Below are positions 44,297 through 53,289 of a stretch of DNA of 64,000 bases, piece after piece. The first letter of the stretch is position 1. Every line of letters begins with the position of its first letter. The notes beneath the pieces were generated by a model, which was given only the letters and a program-made list of their open reading frames with translations, was not told where the DNA came from and did not search any database. The stretch is taken from contig JANODX010000062.1 of the NCBI GenBank assembly GCA_031412915.1, forward strand, positions 7,734 to 71,733, written 5' to 3'. Made by a program: the position numbers and the translations under genes. The stretch comes from JAGNNV01 sp031412915. Its GTDB lineage: Bacteria; Acidobacteriota; Vicinamibacteria; Fen-336; JAGNNV01.

Positions 44297-45528
44297 GACT
44301 CCACCTCGACGGGCGAAGGCACGAATTGCACCCGGCCCACGCGCTTCGGGGTGGCTTCCAGGATCTCGATGGCGTAGCCCTGATGCTCGATCCTCTCCCC
44401 GGCCCTGGGCACCCGCCCGAAGAGATTTATGGCCAGGCCGCCCACGGTGTCGACGTCGTCCGGCATCTCGAAACCGGGTTGAAGGGCGTCCTTCAACGTT
44501 TCCAGGTTGACCCGGGCGGCGGCGGTGATGACTCCGTCACCCGAGGCCACGAGGGGCTCCGCTTCCACGTCGTATTCATCCTTGATTTCACCGACCAGTT
44601 CCTCGAGGATGTCTTCGATGGAAACGAGGCCCGCGGTCACGCCATACTCGTCCACCAGGATGGCGATGGAGAGGCGCTTCGCCTGCATTTCGCGGAGCAG
44701 GTCGACGATCTTCTTGCCATCGGGCACGATGAGCGCGGGACGAACGAGCGACTCCACGGTCGCGGTTTCGGGACCGTCGTGACTGACCAGATCACGGACG
44801 TGGACCACGCCGGCGATGTCGTCCAGAGTCTCCGCGTAGGCCACGAGCCTGGAGTACTGCGACTCGCGGAAGAGTTTCCGCGCCTCGGCCACGGTGCTGG
44901 ACGTGGGCAGGGCGGTGATGTCGAGACGCGGGGTCATCACCTCCCGAGCGTGGGTGGTTGAGAAGCGGGCCAGCGAGTCGACGATCCTCGACTCGTTTTC
45001 GGCCAGGAGGGGCGCGGGCCCGATTTCGATCTTGGCCGTGACGTGCCGGTGACCGTGGCCATTCGACTCTTCTTCGCCGCTGTCCCCGGCGGCGCGCCGG
45101 CGCAGGAGGGTGGTGAGCGGTGACAGCAGTTTGGCGTATCGGTGGAACGGCCGGACGAGGGTCAGAAGCACCCTTTCCGGTCCTCGCCTCGCGATGGCGT
45201 AGGGAACCGTCAATCGAAAGATCAGCAGATAGACGACCATGATCATGACCGCCACCACAGTGGCCCAGTGTTTCAGGAGATCAAGGAGGAGGGCGGTCAG
45301 CAGCGCGGTCATGGCCACGTGGGCGGTGTAGGTGCCGATGTGGATGGGCATCAGGATCGAGGGCGGGTCTTCGAAGTAGCGACTGAGCTTCTCCATCTCC
45401 GGCGAGTCGTCGTCCGCCATCTTGTGAAGGTTCCGGCGCTTGACCAGATAAAACCCCGCCTCGAAGACGGCGAGTGCTATGGAGATCACGATGCAGAAGA
45501 AGATGGCGAAGAGGCCGAGGACGGTCAT
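44293..45528 (-). CDS. CorC/HlyC-family CNNM transporter with CBS pair
   Basis: 411 residues. N-terminal CNNM/DUF21 membrane region with about four helices (to residue 115), a cytosolic linker, two CBS motifs (about 200-320; MTPRLDITALP, VDEYGVTAGLVSIEDI) and the CorC/HlyC C-terminal domain (DVDTVGGLAINLFGRVP). Family members transport Mg2+ or regulate CorA. The gene sits between ybeY and era with 4-bp overlaps on both sides, the same setting as in many bacteria. Confidence 0.92.
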   Translation of the reverse strand: MTVLGLFAIFFCIVISIALAVFEAGFYLVKRRNLHKMADDDSPEMEKLSRYFEDPPSILMPIHIGTYTAHVAMTALLTALLLDLLKHWATVVAVMIMVVYLLIFRLTVPYAIARRGPERVLLTLVRPFHRYAKLLSPLTTLLRRRAAGDSGEEESNGHGHRHVTAKIEIGPAPLLAENESRIVDSLARFSTTHAREVMTPRLDITALPTSSTVAEARKLFRESQYSRLVAYAETLDDIAGVVHVRDLVSHDGPETATVESLVRPALIVPDGKKIVDLLREMQAKRLSIAILVDEYGVTAGLVSIEDILEELVGEIKDEYDVEAEPLVASGDGVITAAARVNLETLKDALQPGFEMPDDVDTVGGLAINLFGRVPRAGERIEHQGYAIEILEATPKRVGRVQFVPSPVEVES

Positions 45529-45947
45529 GCCGCGATCCTCCCGGAGAGCAGACGGGCGCGGAGTCGCTTCTCCAGAGCATGCATCTCGCCCTTATCCGTC
45601 TCGTGATCGAAGCCCAGGACATGAAGGAAGCCGTGCAGAGCCAGGACCTCCAACTCGCGGTCGAGCGGGCGCGAGAAACGCTCCGCGTTGCCGCGCGCGG
45701 TCTCGACGCTGATGATCACATCGCCCAGGCCCATGTCCGCGCCCTGGCTCGGGAAGGACAGGACGTCGGTCGGTTTGTCCTTGAACCGAAAATCGCGATT
45801 GAGCCGTCTCAACAGGGCATCCGAGGCGAAGACCACCGCCAGTTCTCCGCCGACCTTCAGGGCCGCGGCCGCGCCTTCGAGAACGGATCGGATCGCCTCG
45901 GTCCGAATCGCGTGCCGCCTTTGGCGATTCACGAAGAGGACCGACAG
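45525..45947 (-). CDS. ybeY: Endoribonuclease YbeY (start uncertain)
   Basis: About 140 residues. The zinc-binding motif HGFLHVLGFDH near the C-terminus and FRFKDKPTDVLSFP are diagnostic of this 16S rRNA maturation/quality-control RNase. No ATG, GTG or TTG lies where the N-terminus should begin: candidates are CTG at 45947 (LSVLFVNRQ) or GTG at 45932 (VNRQ). Upstream the frame stays open through four in-frame 24-bp repeats, which may have displaced the original start region. The start given is my best estimate. Confidence 0.85.
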   Translation of the reverse strand: MSVLFVNRQRRHAIRTEAIRSVLEGAAAALKVGGELAVVFASDALLRRLNRDFRFKDKPTDVLSFPSQGADMGLGDVIISVETARGNAERFSRPLDRELEVLALHGFLHVLGFDHETDKGEMHALEKRLRARLLSGRIAA

Positions 45948-45960
45948 CTTGCGCGAAGGG

Positions 45961-46056
45961 CGGTCCCTGAGCCCAGTCGAAGGGTGGTCCCTGAGCCCAG
46001 TCGAAGGGTGGTCCCTGAGCTCAGTCGAAGGGTGGTCCCTGAGCCCAGTCGAAGGG
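45961..46056. repeat. Four tandem 24-bp repeats between ybeY and phoH
   Basis: Units at 45961-45984, 45985-46008, 46009-46032 and 46033-46056 read GGTCCCTGAGCNCAGTCGAA plus GGG, differing at single bases. Because 24 is a multiple of three, the unit translates as an eight-residue repeat (PSTGLRDH) in the ybeY frame. Units belong to the window-wide repeat family. Confidence 0.9.
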
Positions 46057-46096
46057 ACCCTGCCTCGCGAACTGCGGCTACTCGGAGGTTCGCGCT

Positions 46097-47086
46097 TCAC
46101 GTCGCGCCGCCGTTCGAGGAGCCGGGCGACGCGGCGCTCGACCCGCCGTTTTGCGGCCCCCGGCCTTCGTAGGCTTTGATGACGCTCTGAACCAGCTTGT
46201 GGCGCACCACGTCGCGCTGGTCGAAGTAGCTGAAGCCGATGCCCTCGACTCCGTTGAGAACGTTGATGGCGTCCACCAGGCCGGAGGTGCGGCCCTGGGG
46301 CAGGTCGACCTGGGTGATGTCGCCCGTGACCACCACCTTGGAGCCGAAGCCGATGCGGGTGAGGACCATCTTCATCTGCTCCGGGGTGGTGTTCTGCGCC
46401 TCGTCGATGATCACGAATGCGTCCGAGAGCGTCCGCCCGCGCATGAAGGCGATGGGAGCGACCTCTATGACGTGGCGCGCGATCAGCCGCTCGACCTTCT
46501 CGAAGTCCATCATGTCGTAGAGCGCGTCGTAGAGCGGACGCAGGTAGGGGTCGACCTTCTGCTGCAGGTCGCCGGGAAGGAAGCCGAGCTTCTCCCCGGC
46601 CTCGACCGCGGGCCGGGCCAGGATGATCCGGGCGACACCCCGCGAATGGAGGTAGGACACGGCCTGGGCGACCGCGAGATACGTCTTGCCCGTGCCCGCG
46701 GGGCCCACTCCGAAGACCATGTCGCTGGCCAGGATCTGTTCGAGGTAGCGCCGTTGGTTGAAGCTGCGGGGCACGATCGTCTTCTTGCCGCTGCGGACCA
46801 CCGCTTTCAAGAGGAACTCTTTGAGGTCGGCGTCCTCGTTCTCGGAAATCAGGGTGGCGGCGAGGCGCACGTCGCCCCCCGCCAGGCCATAGCCCGACGC
46901 CATCAGCGCGGTGAGCTGCTCCAGCACCGATCGGGCCTGGCGCTGGCCCGCCTCGGGACCTTCGATGACGAGGTCCGCGCCGTCGTTCTTGATCCGAACC
47001 TTGAGGATCTCCTCGATGGCGTGAAGGTTCTCGTCCTTCACTCCGAAGAGTTCGTCGGTCCGCCCCGCCAGCGAAACGCGTGTCAT
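46097..47086 (-). CDS. PhoH-like ATPase
   Basis: 329 residues from ATG 47086, overlapping the aspS stop by ATGA. A KH-like N-terminal segment (to about 90) precedes the PhoH domain with Walker A GPAGTGKT and Walker B AFVIIDEAQN. PhoH-like proteins sit beside ybeY in most bacteria and are thought to act in RNA metabolism, possibly as RNA helicases; the precise role is unresolved. The tail (GGSSAASPGSSNGG) is low complexity. Confidence 0.93.
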   Translation of the reverse strand: MTRVSLAGRTDELFGVKDENLHAIEEILKVRIKNDGADLVIEGPEAGQRQARSVLEQLTALMASGYGLAGGDVRLAATLISENEDADLKEFLLKAVVRSGKKTIVPRSFNQRRYLEQILASDMVFGVGPAGTGKTYLAVAQAVSYLHSRGVARIILARPAVEAGEKLGFLPGDLQQKVDPYLRPLYDALYDMMDFEKVERLIARHVIEVAPIAFMRGRTLSDAFVIIDEAQNTTPEQMKMVLTRIGFGSKVVVTGDITQVDLPQGRTSGLVDAINVLNGVEGIGFSYFDQRDVVRHKLVQSVIKAYEGRGPQNGGSSAASPGSSNGGAT

Positions 47087-48864
47087 CGTCGGGACAGGAG
47101 AATGCCGAGATCGCGCAGCTGATCGTCCCTGACCTTCGAGGGCGCGTTGCACATGATGTCGGTGGCGGAGGCGGTCTTGGGGAAGGCAATGACGTCGCGC
47201 AACGACGTGGCCCCGGAAAGCAGCATGGCCAGACGGTCCAGACCGAGGGCGATGCCCCCGTGCGGAGGCGTGCCGTAGGACAAGGCGTCGATGAAGAAAC
47301 CGAAACGGTCGCGGGTTTCCTCATCGGTGAGGCCGAGGATCTTGAAGACCCTCGCCTGGGTGGCCGAGTCGTGAATTCGATAGCTTCCGCCGCCCACTTC
47401 CATGCCGTTCAGGACGATATCGTACGCCTTGGCCCGGGCCTTTTCGGGTTCGGTGTCGAGCATGGCCGCGTCCGCCGGGAGCGGGGCGGTGAAGGGGTGA
47501 TTGACGCTGTAGAAACGTTTTTCCCCGGCCTCCCACTGGAATAGAGGAAAGTCGACGATCCACACGAACCTGAACGCCTTCTCGTCGATGAGCTTCAGTT
47601 CCTTCCCCATCTCGATGCGCAGGATTCCCATGGCCATGGCGATGGGATCCTCGGCATCGACCCCGACGAGGATGGTGTCGTCCTTGCGGGCCCCCGTCTT
47701 CGCGAAGATCGTCCGGGCGACCTCTTCGGAGGCGCCTTTCTTGATGAGGTTGGCGATGGCTTCGTCGGTGTACTTGAGAGTGAAGAGGTTCCGCTTCGCG
47801 CATCGGCTGTCGGGGACGATGCGCGGCAGCCACAGCTCTTCGTTGATCTTGCGAAGTCGCGTGCCGGAGATAGCGCCGGAGGCGGGGAGAACGATCGCGC
47901 GAGCCACCGCACCCGCTTCGATGGTTGCGGGGAAGCCTTCCAGACCGAGGGTCCGCATCTCAAGGGTTATGTCCGTGATCTCCATGCCGAACCGGATATC
48001 GGGCTTGTCGGTGCCGTAGCGGGCCAGGGCGTCTTTGTAGGTCAGGCGGGGGAATGGTCGGTCGACCTCCACCCCGATCAGGGCGAGCGCCTTCTGATAG
48101 AGCGGCTCGATCAGTTCGAAGATCGCTTCGTCGTGCGGGAAGGACATCTCGATGTCGACCTGCGTGAACTCCGGCTGGCGATCGGCCCGAAGGTCCTCGT
48201 CGCGGAAGCAGCGGGCGATCTGGAAATACCGGTCGAGGCCGCCCACCATGCAGAGTTGCTTGAACATCTGGGGCGACTGGGGGAGGGCGAAGAACGAGCC
48301 GTGATGGACGCGCGAGGGAACGAGATAGTCGCGCGCGCCCTCGGGGGTGGAGGCGGTGAGGATCGGGGTCTCGATTTCCAGGAAGCCCTGTTCGTCGAGG
48401 TACGTCCGGATGGCGAGGGTCAGCTTGTGGCGAAGGATCAGGGCCTTCTGAATGGGGCCGCGTCGCAGGTCGAGATAGCGGTACTTGAGCCGGATCTCTT
48501 CGGCGGTGTTGATGTCGTCTTCGATGGCGAAAGGCGGGGTCTTCGCTTCCGAGAGGACGACGATCTGCGCGGCCGTGATCTCGATGGTCCCCGTCTTGAT
48601 CTTGGGATTGATGGTGTCGGCATCGCGGGCGTCGACGCGGCCGGTCACCGCGAGCACGTACTCGCCTCGAACCTTGTCGGCCACGTCATGCGCGGTCTTC
48701 GATACCTCGGGACGGGCCACCACCTGGCAGATACCCTCGCGGTCGCGCAGGTCGATGAACACGACGCCGCCGAGGTCGCGCCGGGTGGCCGCCCAGCCCA
48801 TGAGGGTGACGGTTTGTCCGACGTGGCTGAGGTCGACCGAACCGCAGTAGTGCGTGCGCTTCAA
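47083..48864 (-). CDS. aspS: Aspartate--tRNA ligase
   Basis: 593 residues, bacterial length. N-terminal OB-fold (THYCGSVDLSHVGQTVTLMG), class II motif 2 FRDEDLRADRQPEFTQ, the bacterial GAD insertion (about 290-420), and motif 3 GIALGLDRLAMLL. Start is TTG at 48864 because AAGGAG lies 6 bases upstream and OB-fold homology begins there; the extension to 48918 was rejected. Whether it is discriminating or also charges tRNA-Asn was not decided. Confidence 0.95.
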   Translation of the reverse strand: MKRTHYCGSVDLSHVGQTVTLMGWAATRRDLGGVVFIDLRDREGICQVVARPEVSKTAHDVADKVRGEYVLAVTGRVDARDADTINPKIKTGTIEITAAQIVVLSEAKTPPFAIEDDINTAEEIRLKYRYLDLRRGPIQKALILRHKLTLAIRTYLDEQGFLEIETPILTASTPEGARDYLVPSRVHHGSFFALPQSPQMFKQLCMVGGLDRYFQIARCFRDEDLRADRQPEFTQVDIEMSFPHDEAIFELIEPLYQKALALIGVEVDRPFPRLTYKDALARYGTDKPDIRFGMEITDITLEMRTLGLEGFPATIEAGAVARAIVLPASGAISGTRLRKINEELWLPRIVPDSRCAKRNLFTLKYTDEAIANLIKKGASEEVARTIFAKTGARKDDTILVGVDAEDPIAMAMGILRIEMGKELKLIDEKAFRFVWIVDFPLFQWEAGEKRFYSVNHPFTAPLPADAAMLDTEPEKARAKAYDIVLNGMEVGGGSYRIHDSATQARVFKILGLTDEETRDRFGFFIDALSYGTPPHGGIALGLDRLAMLLSGATSLRDVIAFPKTASATDIMCNAPSKVRDDQLRDLGILLSRR

Positions 48865-48907
48865 AATGGGCTCCTTGCAAGAAGTCTGGGTCGATGTGGC
48901 CCTTCGA

Positions 48908-49060
48908 CGCTTCGACACTTCGACAAGCTCAGTGCAGGCAGCTCAGCGCGGGCAGGCTCAGGGACCGGAGCCGGCCCTTCGACAGGCTCAGGGACCGGAG
49001 CCGGCCCTTCGACAGGCTCAGGGACCGGAGCCGGCCCTTCGACAAGCTCAGGGACCGGTG
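48908..49060. repeat. Repeat cluster upstream of aspS with three exact 30-bp tandem copies
   Basis: Three near-identical units at 48961-48990, 48991-49020 and 49021-49050 combine GGGACCGGAGCCGG with a CCTTCGACARGCTCA core. A diverged copy begins at 48908. The region lies between aspS and the gamma-carbonic-anhydrase gene; no real gene occupies it. Confidence 0.9.
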
Positions 49061-49130
49061 GCCGAGCGCTCGGGAATTTCGAGAAGGACGACGACGATAA
49101 GGAGATCGGCATGGCGTATTTGGAAACGCT

Positions 49131-49652
49131 CTACTGAGCGTTTTGCTCTTCGAGGTACGTGTTCTTGTACCCGAAGTAGTTCTGCGCGTATTCGCGCAGC
49201 CCGGCCTTCTCTTCGTCGGTGAGAGCGCGCCGGACTTTGGCCGGACTGCCCATGACCATGACGCCGGGGGGAAGCTCCATGCCCTCGGGCACCAGCGCTC
49301 CCGCGGCCACGATGCTCAGGGCCCCCACCTTGGCCCCGTTCAGGACGATCGCTCCGATCCCGATCAGGCAATAGTCGGCCAGAGCGCAGCCGTGAAGGTT
49401 GACCGAGTGCCCGACCGTCACATGGCGTCCGACCGTGGTGGGGAAGTCGGGAGCCATGACGTGGATCACGGAGTTGTCCTGAATGTTCGAGTATTCGCCG
49501 ATGGTGATGGACTGAACGTCTCCCCGGACGGTGGCGCAGGGCCAGATACTCACATGGTCGCCCAGGGTCACGTCCCCGATCACCTGGGCCGAAGGGTCGA
49601 TATAGACGCCTTCGCCGAGGCGCGGCCATTGGCCTTTGTAGGGTCGGATCAT
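49131..49652 (-). CDS. Gamma-carbonic-anhydrase-like hexapeptide-repeat protein
   Basis: 173 residues, the usual size. Left-handed beta-helix repeats fill residues 15-140. The zinc ligands are placed as in the family: H64, H82 and H87 (VIHVMAP, GHSVNLHGC), with R43/D45 of VRGD and N60 also kept. It may hydrate CO2 or be a PaaY/CaiE-like thioesterase relative; the family is only partly characterised. It follows the FHA kinase gene by 37 bp on the same strand. Confidence 0.9.
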   Translation of the reverse strand: MIRPYKGQWPRLGEGVYIDPSAQVIGDVTLGDHVSIWPCATVRGDVQSITIGEYSNIQDNSVIHVMAPDFPTTVGRHVTVGHSVNLHGCALADYCLIGIGAIVLNGAKVGALSIVAAGALVPEGMELPPGVMVMGSPAKVRRALTDEEKAGLREYAQNYFGYKNTYLEEQNAQ

Positions 49653-49689
49653 TGAAATGTGACCCGCGAGTCTACTTGAGCAGGGGCTC

Positions 49690-51033
49690 CTAGCTCTCGT
49701 CCGTCACCAGGAGCATGAAATGGGTGCTGCCGATCGAGAATTCGGTTCCGTGCTCGATTTCCTGCTCCCAGATCCGTTCCTTGCCGACGAACGTCCCGTT
49801 CTTGCTCTCCAGGTCCCGCAGGACGAAACGCGTGCCGCGCACTTCGACCGCGGCATGCATCCTCGAAACCTGGTTTTCCGGCACTTCGATGGCCGCACCC
49901 GCGTTGCCGCCCTCACGACCGATCAGGAGCGAGGCGTGGCGCAGAACGTACTCGGTTCCAGCCTTCGGGCCCGAGAGATAACTGAGGCTGACCTGCCTGC
50001 CCTCGGGCAAGGCGAGCGGGCCCCTGGGCAGGTCGCGATCCTTCAGGCGGGGAGTGGGTTCTGTGGGTTTTGGGGCCGCGACGGCGGAAGGGTCGGCGGT
50101 TCGCGCTTTCGGGGCCCTGGTGCCCGGGGCCCTGGTGCCCGGGGCCTTGCTGGCGGAGGCCCACCCGGCCGGCCGGTTCGCGGCGTGCCGCAAGGGTCGC
50201 TCGTGCAGTGCGTCATCGATGTCCTCGGCCAGGGCGTCGGCGGTCGGGTAGCGGTCGTCGGGATTCTTGGCGAGAGCGTGGGCCACGATGTCGTCAACGG
50301 CAGAAGGTATTCCCGCTACCTGCGTGCTCGGCGCCTCCGGATGTTCGTAGGCGAGCCGCATCAGGATCTCGGAGAATGCCCCTCTTCCGAAGGCCCTCTG
50401 CCCGGTCAGAGCTTCGTAGAGGACGGTTCCTAGAGAGAAGAGATCGCTCCGTGGGTCGACTCGCGCTTCGAGGGCCTGCTCGGGCGCCATGTAGGCGGGA
50501 CTTCCGAGCACATCGCCCTTGGAGGTGAGATTCGAGGAGTCGAGCTTGGCCACACCGAAATCCATGATCTTGGGCTCGCCCTTCTTCAGGATCATCACGT
50601 TCCCGGGCTTGATGTCGCGGTGAACAATGCCGTTCTCGTGGGCATGGGCCAGGGCGTCGGCGAGCCGCGCTCCGATATGGAGGGCCTCTCTCCAGGGCAG
50701 GGCGCCTCTGCCGATCAGGTCTTCCAGGGTCTGGCCGCGGAGGAACTCGAGGGTGATGAACAGGCAATCCGCCACCGCGTCGCTCCCGATCTCGTAGACC
50801 ACCACGATGCATGGGTGTTGCAGGCTGGCCGCCGCCCGCGCCTCCTGGTAGAACCGCTTTTCGAAAGGCTCCCGCAGTTCCTCCTCAAGGGACCCGAGCG
50901 ACAAGGTCTTGAGCGCGACCGGACGCATCAAGGACAGGTCTCGCCCTTCGTACACGACACCCATGGCGCCGCGTCCGATTTCGCGGACGATCTCGTAGCG
51001 TCCGATCGCCTTGGGCAGGGGTGTCTTGTCCAT
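49690..51033 (-). CDS. Ser/Thr protein kinase with C-terminal FHA domain
   Basis: 447 residues. Hanks-type kinase domain at about 10-275: GRGAMGVVYEG loop, ALKTL lysine, HRDIKPGN catalytic loop, DFG and APE. A Pro/Ala linker with two GTRAPGTRAP-like repeats follows, then an FHA phosphothreonine-binding domain (about 345-445; LLIGREGGNAG, SRMHAAVEV, LRDLESKNGTFVG). No membrane helix. It starts directly after the stop of the upstream kinase gene (TAA then ATG). FHA may bind the phosphorylated partner kinase. Confidence 0.94.
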   Translation of the reverse strand: MDKTPLPKAIGRYEIVREIGRGAMGVVYEGRDLSLMRPVALKTLSLGSLEEELREPFEKRFYQEARAAASLQHPCIVVVYEIGSDAVADCLFITLEFLRGQTLEDLIGRGALPWREALHIGARLADALAHAHENGIVHRDIKPGNVMILKKGEPKIMDFGVAKLDSSNLTSKGDVLGSPAYMAPEQALEARVDPRSDLFSLGTVLYEALTGQRAFGRGAFSEILMRLAYEHPEAPSTQVAGIPSAVDDIVAHALAKNPDDRYPTADALAEDIDDALHERPLRHAANRPAGWASASKAPGTRAPGTRAPKARTADPSAVAAPKPTEPTPRLKDRDLPRGPLALPEGRQVSLSYLSGPKAGTEYVLRHASLLIGREGGNAGAAIEVPENQVSRMHAAVEVRGTRFVLRDLESKNGTFVGKERIWEQEIEHGTEFSIGSTHFMLLVTDES

Positions 51034-52620
51034 TTAGCTCCACTCGAGTGATAGATCTTTGCGCAAACCGCCCAGGCTTCCAAGCCTGGCCTTGAGCCGC
51101 ATCCGCACGCCGGGCCTGAAATCCGTTTCCGACCGTTTGTTCTTGACGTTCTTGTCCCACGAGACCTGGACCCGAACGCTCCGACGACCGGGTCTGATTT
51201 CAAGGGTCCGGCTCATCTGGCCCTTGCGCATCTCGAGCCCAACCACCTTTCGGGTGAGGCGTCCTCCGAAAGGCTCGTCGACGATCAGCAGTTCGTCGAT
51301 GAAGACCCGTAAAACCCCGTTCTTCAAGGAGTGTTCGAAGTCTATGACAAGCTCGGCCGGCCGGTCCGCGTCGGGGGCGCCGGCCGCACGCGGTTTCGAA
51401 ACCGCAGACGTTTCCCGCGCCGGCTCGATGCTCGGGGGCGCCGCCGGTCCCGGTGGCTCGGCCGGAACCGTGACCACCAAAGCGACGGGAGGAGGCGCCA
51501 TCAGGCGCGACCTGATCCAGCCCCCAAGGCCCAGGGCGATGAGGCCCCCCGCCACCAGGGCCAGATACAGAGCAGAACGCGACCGAGGCAGCGTGGTCGG
51601 CGCCCGAGGCGCCGCGGTCAGGGTCAGCGGTTGCTTGGGCAGCGCTCGGGTTTCGTGGGCGCCCCACTCCGGCAGCAGGGCGAAAGCACTTCGGGAAGCC
51701 GGAGGCACGTCCACCACCCTACCCTTGGCTATGGTTTCGGCGGTGCCTGTGACCTTGGAGAGAGACGCCCCCCCGGCCCGGCCCCCGTCTCCCAGGACGC
51801 CCGAAATGTCGTTGGCCAGAGCCTGGGCATTCGGGTAGCGGTCGTCGACGTTCTTGGCCAGGCAACAGGAAAGCAGGTGGTCGATCTCCGGAGAGAGTGT
51901 GGTGACCAGTCTGGACGGAGGCGCCGGCTCGGAATTGATCAACTGGAAGAGGACCTTGGTGATGCTTTCTCCCGCGAAGGCCGCCGTTCCGGTGAGCATT
52001 TCGTAGAGCACCGACCCCAGGGAAAAAAGATCCGAACGTCCATCGACCGGATGGGCGAGCGCCTGTTCGGGGGACATATAAAGGGGGGTGCCCACGAATT
52101 GTCCGGTGGCGGTCTGGTGCGCGGTCTCGACCTTGGCGATTCCGAAGTCCATGATCTTCGGTTCGCCCGAGGGCAGGATCATGATGTTCGCGGGTTTGAT
52201 GTCCCGATGCACGACCCTTTGCGAGTGGGCGTGCTGAAGCGCTTCCGCGACCCGCCGGGCGATGTGGAGGGCCACCGGGCCGTCCAGGCGTTTCCCCCCC
52301 TTGATGGTGCTTTCGAGAGTGCGCCCCGGCAGCAACTCCAGAGCCATGAAGACCGCACCGGTGGTCGCGTCCCGACCGACATCGTGAACGATGACGATTC
52401 CAGGATGCGAGAGGCGCGCGGCACTCTTCGCTTCGGAGAAGAAACGCTGTTCGAAACTCGTCCGATCGGCTTCGCTCGCGCCGTGGGGGAGCTGGATGAC
52501 CTTGAGGGCGATGTCCCGCCCGAGGTCCGGATCAAGCGCGAGGTAAACCACTCCCATCATTCCGCGCCCGAGTTCGCGGCGGACCTGATAGCGACCGATG
52601 GATTCAGGAAGCGCGCTCAT
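51034..52620 (-). CDS. Membrane Ser/Thr protein kinase
   Basis: 528 residues from ATG 52620. Kinase domain at about 8-265 (GRGMMGVVYLA, ALKVIQL, HRDIKPAN, DFG, SPEQ), a juxtamembrane linker, one helix at about 348-370 (ALYLALVAGGLIALGLGGW) and an external domain of about 150 residues (LVIDFEHSLKNGVLRVFID). It resembles PknB-like sensors, without PASTA repeats. It is divergent from the ECF sigma gene by 138 bp and followed immediately by the FHA kinase. Confidence 0.93.
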   Translation of the reverse strand: MSALPESIGRYQVRRELGRGMMGVVYLALDPDLGRDIALKVIQLPHGASEADRTSFEQRFFSEAKSAARLSHPGIVIVHDVGRDATTGAVFMALELLPGRTLESTIKGGKRLDGPVALHIARRVAEALQHAHSQRVVHRDIKPANIMILPSGEPKIMDFGIAKVETAHQTATGQFVGTPLYMSPEQALAHPVDGRSDLFSLGSVLYEMLTGTAAFAGESITKVLFQLINSEPAPPSRLVTTLSPEIDHLLSCCLAKNVDDRYPNAQALANDISGVLGDGGRAGGASLSKVTGTAETIAKGRVVDVPPASRSAFALLPEWGAHETRALPKQPLTLTAAPRAPTTLPRSRSALYLALVAGGLIALGLGGWIRSRLMAPPPVALVVTVPAEPPGPAAPPSIEPARETSAVSKPRAAGAPDADRPAELVIDFEHSLKNGVLRVFIDELLIVDEPFGGRLTRKVVGLEMRKGQMSRTLEIRPGRRSVRVQVSWDKNVKNKRSETDFRPGVRMRLKARLGSLGGLRKDLSLEWS

Positions 52621-52758
52621 GACAGGTCGATTGTTAGGAAACTGGACGAGCTTACCGCAGCGGATTCCCCGGCTCGCCGTGGTCGAATGAGTCCCCTTGG
52701 GGATTATCAAAGAAAACGATGAGTCGCCGCGTCTTGCTCATGAAAGTGCGATAGCGCG

Positions 52759-53289
52759 ATGAGCGAAACCGAGGTCCTTCTGGCCGAGTTCGATCGAGAC
52801 CCCGAAGTGGGGCTCTCAAAGATCATGGATCGGTTCGAAAAGCCTCTTGTCCGGCATGCCCGAGCCGTCCTTCTGGACACCGAAGCGGCGAAGGATGTGG
52901 TGCAGGAAGCCTTTATTCGCTTCCTGACCGAAAAGCCCCGTCCCGACAATCTGGGCGGATGGCTCTACCGGGTTTCGCGAAATCTCGCCCTCGACATCGT
53001 GAGGAAGGAGAAACGCCGCATGCGACTGAACGAAGGGCTCGACGAAAAGCACGAGGCCTCGCCCGAAACCACGGCCACTTTGAGGGTGGACCTGGGCCGG
53101 GCCTACACGAAGCTCTCGCCCGAACAACGCGAGGTTGTCTTTCTGAAGGTTCAGGAAGGCCTTTCCTACAAGGAAATCGCCGACACCATCGGAAAGCCCG
53201 CGGGCACCGTCGGCTGGATGTTGCATGAAGCGCTCAAGACACTGGCGGCCGAGTTGCGGCCGGAAACGCTTTTGGGGGTGCGGTCATGA
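52759..53289 (+). CDS. ECF sigma factor
   Basis: 176 residues. Region 2 is visible as EAAKDVVQEAFIRFL and NLGGWLYRVSRNLALDIVRK; region 4 as LSPEQREVVFLKVQEGLSYKEIA. ECF factors direct RNA polymerase to a small regulon and are normally held by a cognate anti-sigma. The next gene overlaps by 4 bp (ATGA) and starts with an anti-sigma zinc-finger motif. The gene is divergent from the membrane kinase. Confidence 0.93.
   Translation: MSETEVLLAEFDRDPEVGLSKIMDRFEKPLVRHARAVLLDTEAAKDVVQEAFIRFLTEKPRPDNLGGWLYRVSRNLALDIVRKEKRRMRLNEGLDEKHEASPETTATLRVDLGRAYTKLSPEQREVVFLKVQEGLSYKEIADTIGKPAGTVGWMLHEALKTLAAELRPETLLGVRS

Noticed and set aside
45525..47324. Very long minus-strand frame spanning ybeY and phoH
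   Set aside because: Only the ybeY end is real; the remainder is a shadow frame over phoH joined to ybeY through in-frame repeats.
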